Notes: a model not told the origin generated them from the letters alone. Shown: positions 1-5,363, numbered from the stretch's first letter. The stretch: DNA of 6,049 bases from an uncultured Oscillibacter sp. (GCA_946183715.1 CAMHDB010000122.1:1-6049); one strand, 5' to 3'. Translations and numbers: made by a program.

Positions 1-175
1 TGGACAGGTGGAGGTCTTGGATTTTGTAGAGCATGATTTCCTCCTCCTGAAAGCGGATGACGCCGGTTTCGATAAACAGGCGGTCTTCACTGAGGCGGTA
101 GCGGGTAAAGCTGAGGGGCAGTCCGAAATAGCGGCGTCTGTCCTGCCAGAGGTAGCGGATGCCTAGGGACGACAC
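1..175 (-). CDS. Bacterial PH-domain (bPH_2/YdbS-like) protein, N-terminal part
   Basis: This is the first 58 codons of a gene that runs off the left edge. The translation contains YLWQDRRRYFGLPLSFTRYR, then LSEDRLFIETGVI and EEEIMLYKIQDLHLS. That pattern (W-x-D-R-K/R, LPLSFTRYRL, RLF-ETG, EEE-LY-I-D) matches the small PH-domain proteins of clostridia that I recall, in which a beta-rich PH fold is followed by the 'LY+I.D+.L' strand. Their molecular function is not established. I chose the GTG at 175 because GGAAG (184-188) sits 8 bases upstream of it. A second in-frame GTG at 184 would lie almost on top of that Shine-Dalgarno sequence. No membrane segment is visible in the part present. The gene is co-oriented with recF but separated from it by 367 bases, so it may have its own transcript, although I see no convincing promoter. 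Family call is fairly sure from the motifs; nothing can be said of the C-terminal part. Confidence 0.72.
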   Translation of the reverse strand, partial: MSSLGIRYLWQDRRRYFGLPLSFTRYRLSEDRLFIETGVIRFQEEEIMLYKIQDLHLS

Positions 176-542
176 GAGAATCACTTCCTTCCGGTGTGAG
201 ACGGGTTGCTGGATAGCCTGCGCGGGCCGTCCGGTGTAAGACAGCCTGTGCGGCGTTTTGAGGGGCCTGCGGCGTCGTTTCCGGCGCGGGCGGTGTCCCG
301 GATACTCCCGGCGAAACGTCGCTTACAGGGCCGTTTATGGGCCTTCCGGCGGACTGGGGAGTTTTCCTCAATCCGGGAAACCTGTGGGACTTTGCGCGGT
401 CGGGGTTTCCGGCGGACGGAAATTTTCCGCGCCTGCGGGAGCGGACTGCAATCGGCGAAAACAGCCTGTGCGGCGTTTTGAGGGGCCTGCGGCGTCGTTT
501 CCGGCGCGGGCGGTATCCGGATACTCTCCGGCGAAACGTCGC
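176..542. other. Non-coding gap between recF and the PH gene, repeat-rich
   Basis: No gene is supported here; the open frames on both strands are low-complexity Arg/Pro/Ala readings of GC-rich DNA. The stretch carries two copies of a ~96-bp direct repeat (separate entries). It also has smaller echoes: CCGGTGTGAGAC at 191-202 against CCGGTGTAAGAC at 231-242, AGCCTGCGCGG at 215-225 against AGCCTGTGCGG at 243-253, and TTCCGGCGGA at 344-353 and 407-416. Short inverted repeats occur at 361-381 (GTTTTCC with GGGAAAC) and 417-429 (CGGAAA-T-TTTCCG). None has a U-tract on the recF strand, so I do not call a recF terminator. Confidence 0.6.
241..336. repeat. ~96-bp GC-rich direct repeat, copy 1
   Basis: Positions 241-336 match 461-555. 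The first 54 bases are identical. After that there is one substitution and three single-base indels, ending in CTTACAGGGCCGTTT here against CTTACAGGCCGTTT in copy 2. The two copies start 220 bases apart and the DNA between them is not obviously repeated. The copy is preceded by TGTAAG (235-240), which is inverted relative to its terminal CTTACA; copy 2 lacks this. It may be a dispersed intergenic repeat or a local duplication of the recF tail region. It encodes no recognisable protein. Confidence 0.85.
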
Positions 543-555
543 TTACAGGCCGTTT
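461..555. repeat. ~95-bp GC-rich direct repeat, copy 2, overlapping the recF stop
   Basis: This is the second copy of the repeat at 241-336. Its right end extends into recF: the stop codon (543-545) and the last four codons of RecF (Ala-Asn-Gly-Leu) lie inside the repeat. It contains a perfect 12-bp palindrome, GTATCCGGATAC (513-524), which copy 1 has as GTGTCCCGGATAC. Either the repeat landed at the recF 3' end and supplied its stop, or copy 1 is a duplication of the recF tail plus downstream DNA. Confidence 0.85.
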
Positions 556-1655
556 GCGAGGGTTCCGCCGTGGACGCGGAAAATCTGCCCGGGGGGCATG
601 CCGTCGAGGCGGTCTTCTTCGCAACAGGTCAGGAAACGCTGTCCGCCGTCGATTTCGCGGAGGACGTAGGCCTGCCGCACGGGGTCCAGTTCGCTGAGCA
701 CGTCGTCGAGGAGGAGTACGGGGTACTCCCCGGCGGCGTTGCGTAGGAGTTCGCGCTCGGCGAGTTTGAGCGCCAGCGCGGCGGTACGCGTCTGTCCCTG
801 TGAGGCCCAGACGCGGGCGTCGCGACCGTCGATTTCCACGTCCAAGTCGTCCTTGTGGGGCCCCGACAGGCACTGCCGCGCGGCGGTTTCGGCGCGGGAA
901 TGCGTATCCATATGGGCCTGTAACTGTCCGCGGAGGACTTCTTCGGGGGCGGCGGGGTCGGAGACCGTGGAAACAGTCCGGTAGGACACGGACAAAGTTT
1001 CGTCTCCGCCGGAACAGGCGGCGTGATGTCGGGCGGCGTACTCGCGGAGGCGTTCCACATACCGGGCGCGGTAGCGGACGAGTACGGCGCCGTGTTGTAC
1101 GAGTTGGGCGCTGAAGTCGGGGAGGGCGCGGAGGAGGCCGGGATAGTTTTCGGCGTCGCGGAGGATACGCGCCTTTTGGGCGAGGGCGCGCTGGTAGGCC
1201 GCGAGGGCGGCGGCGTAGCGGGGGCGGATTTGGCAGAGGGCGGCGTCAAGGAAGCGCCGTCTTGCGGCGGGGCCGTCGCGGATGAGCAGTAAGTCTTCGG
1301 GGCGGAACAGCACGGCGTGGAACAGTTCGCGGAGCACGGCGGCGGTTTTGGCGGGTACGCCGTTGACGGACATTCTTCGGCGTCCGGCGCGCGAAAGACA
1401 GATTTCGACGTTGTGGACGCGTTCCCGGGCGCGGATTTGCGCGGAAATCGCGGCGTTCTGGGCGTCGAACCGTATCAAGTCGCGCTCGGCGCGGGCGCGG
1501 GGGGGCCGCATGCCGGAGAGGCAGACGATAGCCTCCAAAAGGTTCGTCTTGCCTTGGGCGTTCGGCCCGACGAGGATATTACACGAGGGGTCGAACGCGG
1601 TTTCCGTGGCGGAATAGTTGCGGAAATGGCTCAAACGGAGGCTTTTAACTTCCAT
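543..1655 (-). CDS. recF: DNA replication and repair protein RecF
   Basis: RecF is an SMC/ABC-type ATPase that acts with RecO and RecR to load RecA at single-strand gaps and stalled forks in the cytoplasm. The 370-residue product has the family length and opens with the typical MEVKSLRLSHFRNY. Walker A is GPNAQGKT at 30-37. The GPHKDDLD block is at 265-272, the ABC signature SQGQTRT at 285-291, and Walker B VLLLDDVLSELD at 313-324 with the Asp-Asp pair 317/318. All ATPase motifs are intact. The start codon overlaps the end of yaaA by 11 bases, which suggests translational coupling and a shared transcript. The last four codons and the stop lie in a 95-bp repeat that recurs 220 bases downstream, so the extreme C-terminus may be acquired or variable. 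Otherwise this is an ordinary member of the family. Confidence 0.97.
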   Translation of the reverse strand: MEVKSLRLSHFRNYSATETAFDPSCNILVGPNAQGKTNLLEAIVCLSGMRPPRARAERDLIRFDAQNAAISAQIRARERVHNVEICLSRAGRRRMSVNGVPAKTAAVLRELFHAVLFRPEDLLLIRDGPAARRRFLDAALCQIRPRYAAALAAYQRALAQKARILRDAENYPGLLRALPDFSAQLVQHGAVLVRYRARYVERLREYAARHHAACSGGDETLSVSYRTVSTVSDPAAPEEVLRGQLQAHMDTHSRAETAARQCLSGPHKDDLDVEIDGRDARVWASQGQTRTAALALKLAERELLRNAAGEYPVLLLDDVLSELDPVRQAYVLREIDGGQRFLTCCEEDRLDGMPPGQIFRVHGGTLANGL

Positions 1656-1866
1656 GACCTACGGTAAAGTGGCGGCTGTCGAATGAGACGGTATCGCCGG
1701 GGCGGAGTTTCCTCCCGCGCTGGGTACAGGGTTCGCCGTTGACGGCGGCCTCGCCGTTCTGGATACGGACTTTGGCCTCGCCCCCGGTGTCGACGGCCCC
1801 GGTGAGCTTCAACAGCTCTTGGAGGGTGATGTAGTCGGTGTGGATACGGACAGTTTCAGTGTTCAT
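1645..1866 (-). CDS. yaaA: S4-domain RNA-binding-fold protein YaaA (RlbA-like)
   Basis: A 73-residue protein that is almost entirely one S4 domain: LQELLKLTGAVDTGGEAKV, then I-NGE-AVNGE (about 35-45), then R-GRKLRPGDTV (50-60). This is the usual spacing of the small S4 proteins encoded between dnaN and recF in Bacillota. The S4 fold binds structured RNA; the precise role of this protein family is not well defined. The ATG at 1866 is chosen because AAAGGAG (1872-1878) lies 5 bases upstream and the protein then begins at the conserved part. The longer frame back to 2010 reads through palindromic DNA and is not credible. The gene overlaps recF by 11 bases. Upstream lies a 349-base non-coding gap filled with DnaA-box hairpins, one ending 27 bases before the start codon, so expression may respond to DnaA or to RNA structure (inference). 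Confidence 0.93.
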   Translation of the reverse strand: MNTETVRIHTDYITLQELLKLTGAVDTGGEAKVRIQNGEAAVNGEPCTQRGRKLRPGDTVSFDSRHFTVGHGS

Positions 1867-1892
1867 AGAGGCTCCTTTCGCTGGGAAACGGC

Positions 1893-1925
1893 GTTTTCCA
1901 CAACTTTTCAGACATTGTGGAAAAC
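1893..1925. repeat. Inverted DnaA-box pair A
   Basis: Perfect 11-bp arms: GTTTTCCACAA (1893-1903) and TTGTGGAAAAC (1915-1925), with an 11-base loop. The boxes are at 1894-1902 (plus) and 1916-1924 (minus). It lies in the presumed 5' leader of yaaA. Confidence 0.85.
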
Positions 1926-2000
1926 TTTTGCAAGTAACGTCCGGGAAAAGTCCGGTCGTGCGGCGCGGGCTTTCCGTCAGTCCGGGAGGGAAAGCCGGGG

Positions 2001-2035
2001 AGTTTTCCACAATCTTTCAAGCGTTGTGGAAAACT
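2001..2035. repeat. Inverted DnaA-box pair B
   Basis: Perfect 12-bp arms: AGTTTTCCACAA (2001-2012) and TTGTGGAAAACT (2024-2035), with the 11-base loop TCTTTCAAGCG. Boxes at 2003-2011 and 2025-2033. The loop shares its first eight bases with that of pair E. Confidence 0.85.
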
Positions 2036-2060
2036 TGCGCCGGGCAGGGAAAGCCGGAAG

Positions 2061-2090
2061 GTTTTCACATTCTTTTACGGACGGGAAAAG
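2061..2090. repeat. Decayed DnaA-box pair C
   Basis: GTTTTCACA (2061-2069) lacks one C of the left arm, and ACGGGAAAA (2081-2089) stands where the right box would be. It is preceded by GGGAAAGCCGG, as pair B is. This looks like a degenerate copy of the unit, no longer with a recognisable box. Confidence 0.5.
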
Positions 2091-2115
2091 CGTGTAACGG
2101 GAGGTTTCCGGGAGA

Positions 2116-2147
2116 GTTTCCACACTTTTTCGCCAATTGTGGAAAAC
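2116..2147. repeat. Inverted DnaA-box pair D
   Basis: The left box is GTTTCCACA (2116-2124, one mismatch) and the right box is a perfect TGTGGAAAA (2138-2146). The 22-base pitch and the TTTC in the spacer are kept, although the left arm is imperfect. Confidence 0.75.
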
Positions 2148-2178
2148 CGAATCAGGCTTTCATTCGGACGCGCGCGGG

Positions 2179-2213
2179 AGTTCTCCACAATCTTTCAAAC
2201 TTTGTGGAAAACT
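2179..2213. repeat. Inverted DnaA-box pair E, beside the dnaN stop
   Basis: AGTTCTCCACAA (2179-2190) pairs with TTGTGGAAAACT (2202-2213) with one mismatch and an 11-base loop. The right box 2203-2211 is perfect; the left, TTCTCCACA, has one change. It starts two bases after the dnaN stop codon, so in dnaN mRNA it would form a hairpin at the 3' end. No U-tract follows, so it is not a standard terminator. Confidence 0.8.
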
Positions 2214-2215
2214 TG

Positions 2216-3325
2216 TCAGGCCCGCAGGCGGACGGGGAGAACCATGTAGAGAAAGTTGTCGGTTCCGTCCGTCGGGACGACGATGGCGGGGGAGACGCCC
2301 GTGTTGAGCTGTATTTCGACTTCGTCGGCGGGGGCGTGGCGGAGGGCGTCTATCAGGTAGCGGTTGTTGAAGCCGATTTCGAGGTTGTTCCCGTCCCCGG
2401 CGGTCGGACACACGTCCCGGGCCTCCCCGCTCCCGGTTCTCGCCGACAGGAACACCCGGTCGCGCTCAAAGCGGCACCGTACAGGCGCCTTGAGCTTTTC
2501 GGAAATCACGACGGACACCCGGTCTAGGCTGTTGAGCAAATCGCGGCACTGTACGGTGACGCGCAGGGGGTTTTCGCGGGGAATGGCCGTGCGGTAATTG
2601 AGAAACTCGCCCTCCAGACGGCGGCAAATCAGCTCGGTGTCGCCGATTTCAAAGAGGATGTGCCGCTTTCCGACGGTAATCGCGGCGGGCTCGTCGGTGT
2701 CGGCGCAGATGTTCTTCACCTCGTTGAGCGCCGCGCCCGGCACGATGAACGACAGATTCCCGCCCGCACCCGACAGCAGCTCCTCCCGGCGCAGGGCCAG
2801 CCGGAAGCCGTCGACGGCGACCATGGTCAGCCGTCCGCCCTCGGTTTCGAACAGCGCCCCGGTATGCACGGGCCGCGCCTCGTTCGTCGAGACGGAAAAC
2901 ACTGTCTCGTCAATCATCTCCCGGAAGAGGCTCTGCCGGATGGAGAGGGAGGATTCTTCTTCCACATTCGGCAGTTCGGGAAAGTCGGCGGCGTCAAGTC
3001 CGGCGATTTCAAAGTCGGCGTCGCCGCAGGTCATGCGCACGGAGAGGTTGTCGGCGACGGTGAGGTGAATCACGTCGTCGGGCATGCGCCGCACGATGTC
3101 GCCGAACAGCCGCGCGGACAAAACTACCCTGCCTTTCTCCTGTACCTCGGCGGGGAACGCGGAGCGAATGCCCGTGTTCGTGTTGTAGCCCGCAAGAGCG
3201 ATTCCATTGTCGGCAATCAGAAGCAGGCCCTCGAGGGCGGGGATGGAACTCTTGGGAGAGACGGCACGGCTTGTCAGATTGATTGCGCTTTGCAACAGCA
3301 CTTTTTCACAAAAAAAAGAAATCAT
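2216..3325 (-). CDS. dnaN: DNA polymerase III beta subunit (sliding clamp)
   Basis: The 369-residue product is the ring-shaped processivity clamp that tethers DNA polymerase III and other proteins to DNA. The N-terminus FFCEKVLLQSAINLTSRAVS and SSIPALEGLLL are typical of domain 1. ADFPELP is at 113-119, VDGFRLALR at 171-179, FNNRYLIDAL at 319-328, and the C-terminal clamp signature YMVLPVRL at 360-367. Length is normal for the family and no domain is missing. The ATG at 3325 is preferred because GGAGGG (3333-3338) lies 7 bases upstream and homologues begin here. An extended frame back to 3397 would read through the T-rich origin DNA. Codons 3-6 contain a run of eight T (3310-3317 on the plus strand). 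The gene lies 426 bases downstream of dnaA, with the unwinding origin in the gap. Confidence 0.98.
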   Translation of the reverse strand: MISFFCEKVLLQSAINLTSRAVSPKSSIPALEGLLLIADNGIALAGYNTNTGIRSAFPAEVQEKGRVVLSARLFGDIVRRMPDDVIHLTVADNLSVRMTCGDADFEIAGLDAADFPELPNVEEESSLSIRQSLFREMIDETVFSVSTNEARPVHTGALFETEGGRLTMVAVDGFRLALRREELLSGAGGNLSFIVPGAALNEVKNICADTDEPAAITVGKRHILFEIGDTELICRRLEGEFLNYRTAIPRENPLRVTVQCRDLLNSLDRVSVVISEKLKAPVRCRFERDRVFLSARTGSGEARDVCPTAGDGNNLEIGFNNRYLIDALRHAPADEVEIQLNTGVSPAIVVPTDGTDNFLYMVLPVRLRA

Positions 3326-3420
3326 GGTGAAACCCTCCGGAATGTTTTGTTTTGTAAAGAAAAAAAAGGGGAAGGGCCGCGGGAGGCGATTTTTCAAAAA
3401 AAGCGGGGTCTTGGGAGAGG

Positions 3421-3449
3421 AATGAATGTTAAATTAGTAGTAGTAGTAG
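3421..3449. other. DnaA-trio and adjoining AT-rich unwinding element
   Basis: Five consecutive TAG triplets occupy 3435-3449 on the plus strand, which is 3'-GAT-5' repeated when read from the DnaA boxes. They start three bases (GCA, 3450-3452) from the nearest box and lead into AATGAATGTTAAAT (3421-3434). This is the order of the B. subtilis basal unwinding system: DnaA boxes, short GC spacer, trio, AT-rich DNA. The trio is the known binding site of the DnaA filament on one strand during melting. Five perfect repeats is an unusually clean example. Confidence 0.85.
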
Positions 3450-3452
3450 GCA

Positions 3453-3470
3453 TGTGGAAAATGTGGAAAA
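3453..3470 (-). promoter_or_regulatory. Two abutting DnaA boxes next to the trio
   Basis: TGTGGAAAA is repeated back to back at 3453-3461 and 3462-3470, i.e. TTTTCCACA twice on the dnaA strand, with no spacer. Their position beside the trio suggests they load DnaA onto it. A second abutting pair with the same orientation lies at 3528-3545. Confidence 0.85.
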
Positions 3471-3536
3471 CTGCCTCAAACCCGCATGGTTGACACATCC
3501 GTTTTCCACATTGGCATGTGGAAAGTTTGTGGAAAA

Positions 3537-3570
3537 TGTGGAAAACTTCTTTACTAAAAAGTTTTCCACA
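3537..3570. repeat. 12-bp inverted repeat holding two DnaA boxes
   Basis: TGTGGAAAACTT (3537-3548) and AAGTTTTCCACA (3559-3570) are perfectly complementary around a 10-base loop. Box starts are 25 bases apart, unlike the 22-base pitch of the pairs beyond dnaN. AAAACTTCTTTACTA (3542-3556) from this unit recurs at 3614-3628 after the last box. Confidence 0.8.
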
Positions 3571-3661
3571 GGTTTTTATTCCACATTCCACATTTTTTTT
3601 GTGGAAAAGTAGAAAAACTTCTTTACTAGACCCCTCAAAATCGACCCCCCGAATTTGTCCG

Positions 3662-3730
3662 AAAAGTTGCAAATTCCGTCGGGACGCGTTTTTGCCCGTT
3701 TTTTGGACTTTCGCGGTTTTCGCAACTTTT
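3662..3730. repeat. Inverted repeat downstream of dnaA
   Basis: AAAAGTTGC (3662-3670) and GCAACTTTT (3722-3730) are 9-bp complementary arms 51 bases apart, starting about 20 bases after the dnaA stop. The long loop and lack of a compact GC stem make a standard terminator doubtful; it might be a weak mRNA 3' structure. Confidence 0.45.
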
Positions 3731-3751
3731 TTCGATTGCCTGTTTCATGAT

Positions 3752-5098
3752 TTAAAGCGCCCCCTGCCGTTCGGCGTCGAACTCCGAAAGCATGTTCGTC
3801 TTGATTTCCCGCACCGTGTTCGCGAAGGCCGGGTCCTGCCGCATCCTGACCTCCGTCTGCCGGAGCGAGTAAATCACCGTCGAGTGGTCGCGCCCGTTGA
3901 AGCGCTGGCCTATCTCGTCCTGCGACAGATTCGTCATCGTGCGTATCAGGTACATCGCCACCTGCCGCGCCGTGGCCGCGTTGCGGTTGCGCGACTGCCC
4001 CGTCACCACGTCCGGCGCGAGGTCGTAGCAGTGGCTGACGTACTGTATAATCCGTTGCGGCGTCGGCACGTACTCCGCCGTCGTCTGCTTCAAAATGTCC
4101 TGCATGGCCCGGCGGACGGTCGCCTTGTCGGTGTTGTCGTCGAGCAGGTCCCGGTAGGCGAGCACCTTGTTGACCGTGCCCTCCAACTGCCGGACGTTCG
4201 ACGTGACGTTCTCCGCGATATAGGAGGACACCGTGTCCGGGAACGTAATCCCGAGGCTTGCCGCCTTGGAGCGGATTATCGCCACGCGCGTCTCGAAGTC
4301 GGGCGGCTCCACGTCGACTATCAGCCCCCACTCGAAGCGCGTCCGCAGACGTTCCTCCAACAGCGTGATTTCGTGCGGCGGGCGGTCGCTCGTCAGCACG
4401 ATTTGCCGCCCCGATTCGTACAGACTGTTGAACGTGTGAAAGAATTCCTCCTGCGTCTGCTTCTTCCCGGCGATAAACTGCACGTCGTCCACAAGCAGTA
4501 CGTCGGCCTTGCGGTACTTGTCGCGCATTTCGGCCGTGGCCATGCGCCCGGCCTGTATCGCGTCCACAAGCTCGTTGGCCAGCTCGTCCCCCTTGACGTA
4601 AATCGTGTGGTAGCGCGGGAAATTCTGGTGAATTTCGTTCGCTATGGCGTAAATTAAGTGTGTCTTGCCAAGTCCCGACTCCCCGTAAATCAACAGCGGG
4701 TTGTAGTTCCGCGTCGGGTACATCGCCACCGACTTCGACGCCGCCCACGCAAGTTTGTTCGACGGCCCTACCACGAACGTGTCAAACGTGAAGCGCTCGC
4801 TGGTGTGTACCCCGAACGTGTCAGCGCCCTTGCCCTGAAACTTGCGGTACTCCTCATCGTCCAGCACGTTCACGTCGAAGTCCCGCGAGAACAGATTTTT
4901 CATGGCCTCTTGGATGTTCTCCGTGAACAGGGACTTGATATAGCCCCGCTTGAACCCGTTCCCGCAGTGCAGAATTAGCGTGTTGCCCTGAATGTCCACG
5001 GGGTCTATTTCGTCGAACCATGTGTTGATGGTCGTGTCCGAGAGCGCACCCCGCATTTGTGTTAGGACGTTCTCCCATACGTCCGCGACTGAGTTCAA
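3752..5098 (-). CDS. dnaA: Chromosomal replication initiator protein DnaA
   Basis: DnaA is the AAA+ initiator that binds DnaA boxes, forms an ATP-dependent filament, melts the origin and recruits the helicase. The 448-residue product has domain I at about 1-78 (NSVADVWENVL, TWFDEI), a short linker (about 80-100), and AAA+ domain III with Walker A GESGLGKT (139-146), Walker B VLLVDDVQF (200-208), sensor I LTSDRPP (235-241), the Arg-finger region RTRFEWG (252-258) and sensor II NVRQLEGTVNK (301-311). Domain IV carries the box-binding signature GRDHSTVIYSLRQTE (402-416). All key motifs are intact; length is normal with a short domain II. The start is a TTG at 5098, with AGAGGTG six T before it; homologues begin here with M-N-S. 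The frame extends open to 5317 but that part covers the promoter and is not translated. Confidence 0.98.
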   Translation of the reverse strand: MNSVADVWENVLTQMRGALSDTTINTWFDEIDPVDIQGNTLILHCGNGFKRGYIKSLFTENIQEAMKNLFSRDFDVNVLDDEEYRKFQGKGADTFGVHTSERFTFDTFVVGPSNKLAWAASKSVAMYPTRNYNPLLIYGESGLGKTHLIYAIANEIHQNFPRYHTIYVKGDELANELVDAIQAGRMATAEMRDKYRKADVLLVDDVQFIAGKKQTQEEFFHTFNSLYESGRQIVLTSDRPPHEITLLEERLRTRFEWGLIVDVEPPDFETRVAIIRSKAASLGITFPDTVSSYIAENVTSNVRQLEGTVNKVLAYRDLLDDNTDKATVRRAMQDILKQTTAEYVPTPQRIIQYVSHCYDLAPDVVTGQSRNRNAATARQVAMYLIRTMTNLSQDEIGQRFNGRDHSTVIYSLRQTEVRMRQDPAFANTVREIKTNMLSEFDAERQGAL

Positions 5099-5130
5099 AA
5101 AAAACACCTCTCTTTCCCGGATAGTGCCTG

Positions 5131-5139
5131 TTTTCCACC
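5131..5139 (+). promoter_or_regulatory. Near-match DnaA box at the dnaA transcription start
   Basis: TTTTCCACC differs from the local box TTTTCCACA at the last base. It falls just downstream of the dnaA -10 box, about where transcription should start, so binding could repress dnaA (autoregulation, inferred from position). Confidence 0.45.
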
Positions 5140-5143
5140 CCGA

Positions 5144-5172
5144 ATTATACCACGTTTCCCCGTCCAGTACAA
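5144..5172 (-). promoter_or_regulatory. dnaA promoter (sigma-A type)
   Basis: On the minus strand, -35 TTGTAC (plus-strand GTACAA, 5167-5172) and a perfect -10 TATAAT (ATTATA, 5144-5149) are separated by exactly 17 bases. The start would be near 5137, giving a leader of about 40 bases before the TTG start codon. Confidence 0.82.
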
Positions 5173-5294
5173 TCCTGATTTTCGGGTAGTAGAGGAATTG
5201 CCGCCGGGTTTTGGCCTCCCGCCGCCCGGCGCTGACGCGCAAGGGGACGGCGTTCCGTGTGGCGGACGATTCCTGTCTCCCGCCCCCATGGCGA

Positions 5295-5303
5295 TTTTCC
5301 ACA
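5295..5303 (+). promoter_or_regulatory. DnaA box upstream of dnaA
   Basis: A perfect TTTTCCACA, the only one between dnaA and the SLH gene. It lies about 160 bases upstream of the predicted dnaA start of transcription. One box alone is unlikely to form an origin half; a regulatory or accessory role is possible. Confidence 0.6.
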
Positions 5304-5363
5304 GACAAGCCGCCCAAGACATGGCGAAAATTGTCACCAAGCCGTTATTTTTTTCCAACTTTC

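Larger units (their letters stand above)
1867..2215. other. dnaN-yaaA intergenic region: array of inverted DnaA-box pairs
   Basis: This 349-base gap has no credible gene. It holds four inverted pairs of TTTTCCACA-type 9-mers and one decayed unit. In each intact pair the two 9-mers start exactly 22 bases apart (1894/1916, 2003/2025, 2116/2138, 2181/2203). The 13-base spacers share TTTC at the same position. Six of the eight 9-mers are perfect TTTTCCACA. Between units there is a second direct repeat, GGGAAAGCCGG (1988-1998 and 2047-2057), which continues into the following box. The region is probably a DnaA-binding part of the origin, or a titration/regulatory site; in RNA the units would form strong hairpins. 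I see no convincing promoter and no U-tract terminator. Confidence 0.75.
3326..3751. other. Probable oriC (dnaA-dnaN intergenic region)
   Basis: This 426-base gap is much richer in A+T than its neighbours. It holds seven perfect TTTTCCACA boxes: 3453-3461, 3462-3470, 3528-3536, 3537-3545 and 3600-3608 on the minus strand, and 3502-3510 and 3562-3570 on the plus strand. Near-boxes lie at 3517-3525, 3577-3585 and 3584-3592. A DnaA-trio sits at 3435-3449, followed toward dnaN by AT-rich DNA (3421-3434) and a purine run (AAAGAAAAAAAAGGGGAAGGG, about 3356-3376). In Bacillus subtilis the unwinding element is likewise between dnaA and dnaN. The calls rest on sequence pattern; origin activity is inferred. 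Confidence 0.88.

Noticed and set aside
181..873. Arg/Pro-rich frame on the minus strand
   Set aside because: It is a shadow of recF and the GC-rich repeats; composition is that of an out-of-frame reading.
1867..2068. Minus-strand open frames through the dnaN-yaaA gap (to 2010 and 2068)
   Set aside because: They are readings of the DnaA-box palindromes (repeating Ser-Phe-Pro-Gln and Cys-Gly-Lys) with no conserved protein.
1893..2213. CRISPR-like array
   Set aside because: Units are palindromic DnaA-box pairs at irregular distances, with no constant-length spacers and no cas genes.
2179..2213. Intrinsic terminator after dnaN
   Set aside because: The stem is AT-rich at its base and no U-tract follows on the dnaN strand.
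3326..3397. Longer dnaN start at 3397
   Set aside because: It would translate T-rich origin DNA; the ATG at 3325 has a strong Shine-Dalgarno sequence and matches the family start.
5099..5317. In-frame N-terminal extension of dnaA back to an ATG at 5317
   Set aside because: It covers the -35/-10 promoter and a DnaA box, has no family similarity, and the TTG at 5098 has a good ribosome site and the expected N-S-V-A-D-V-W start.
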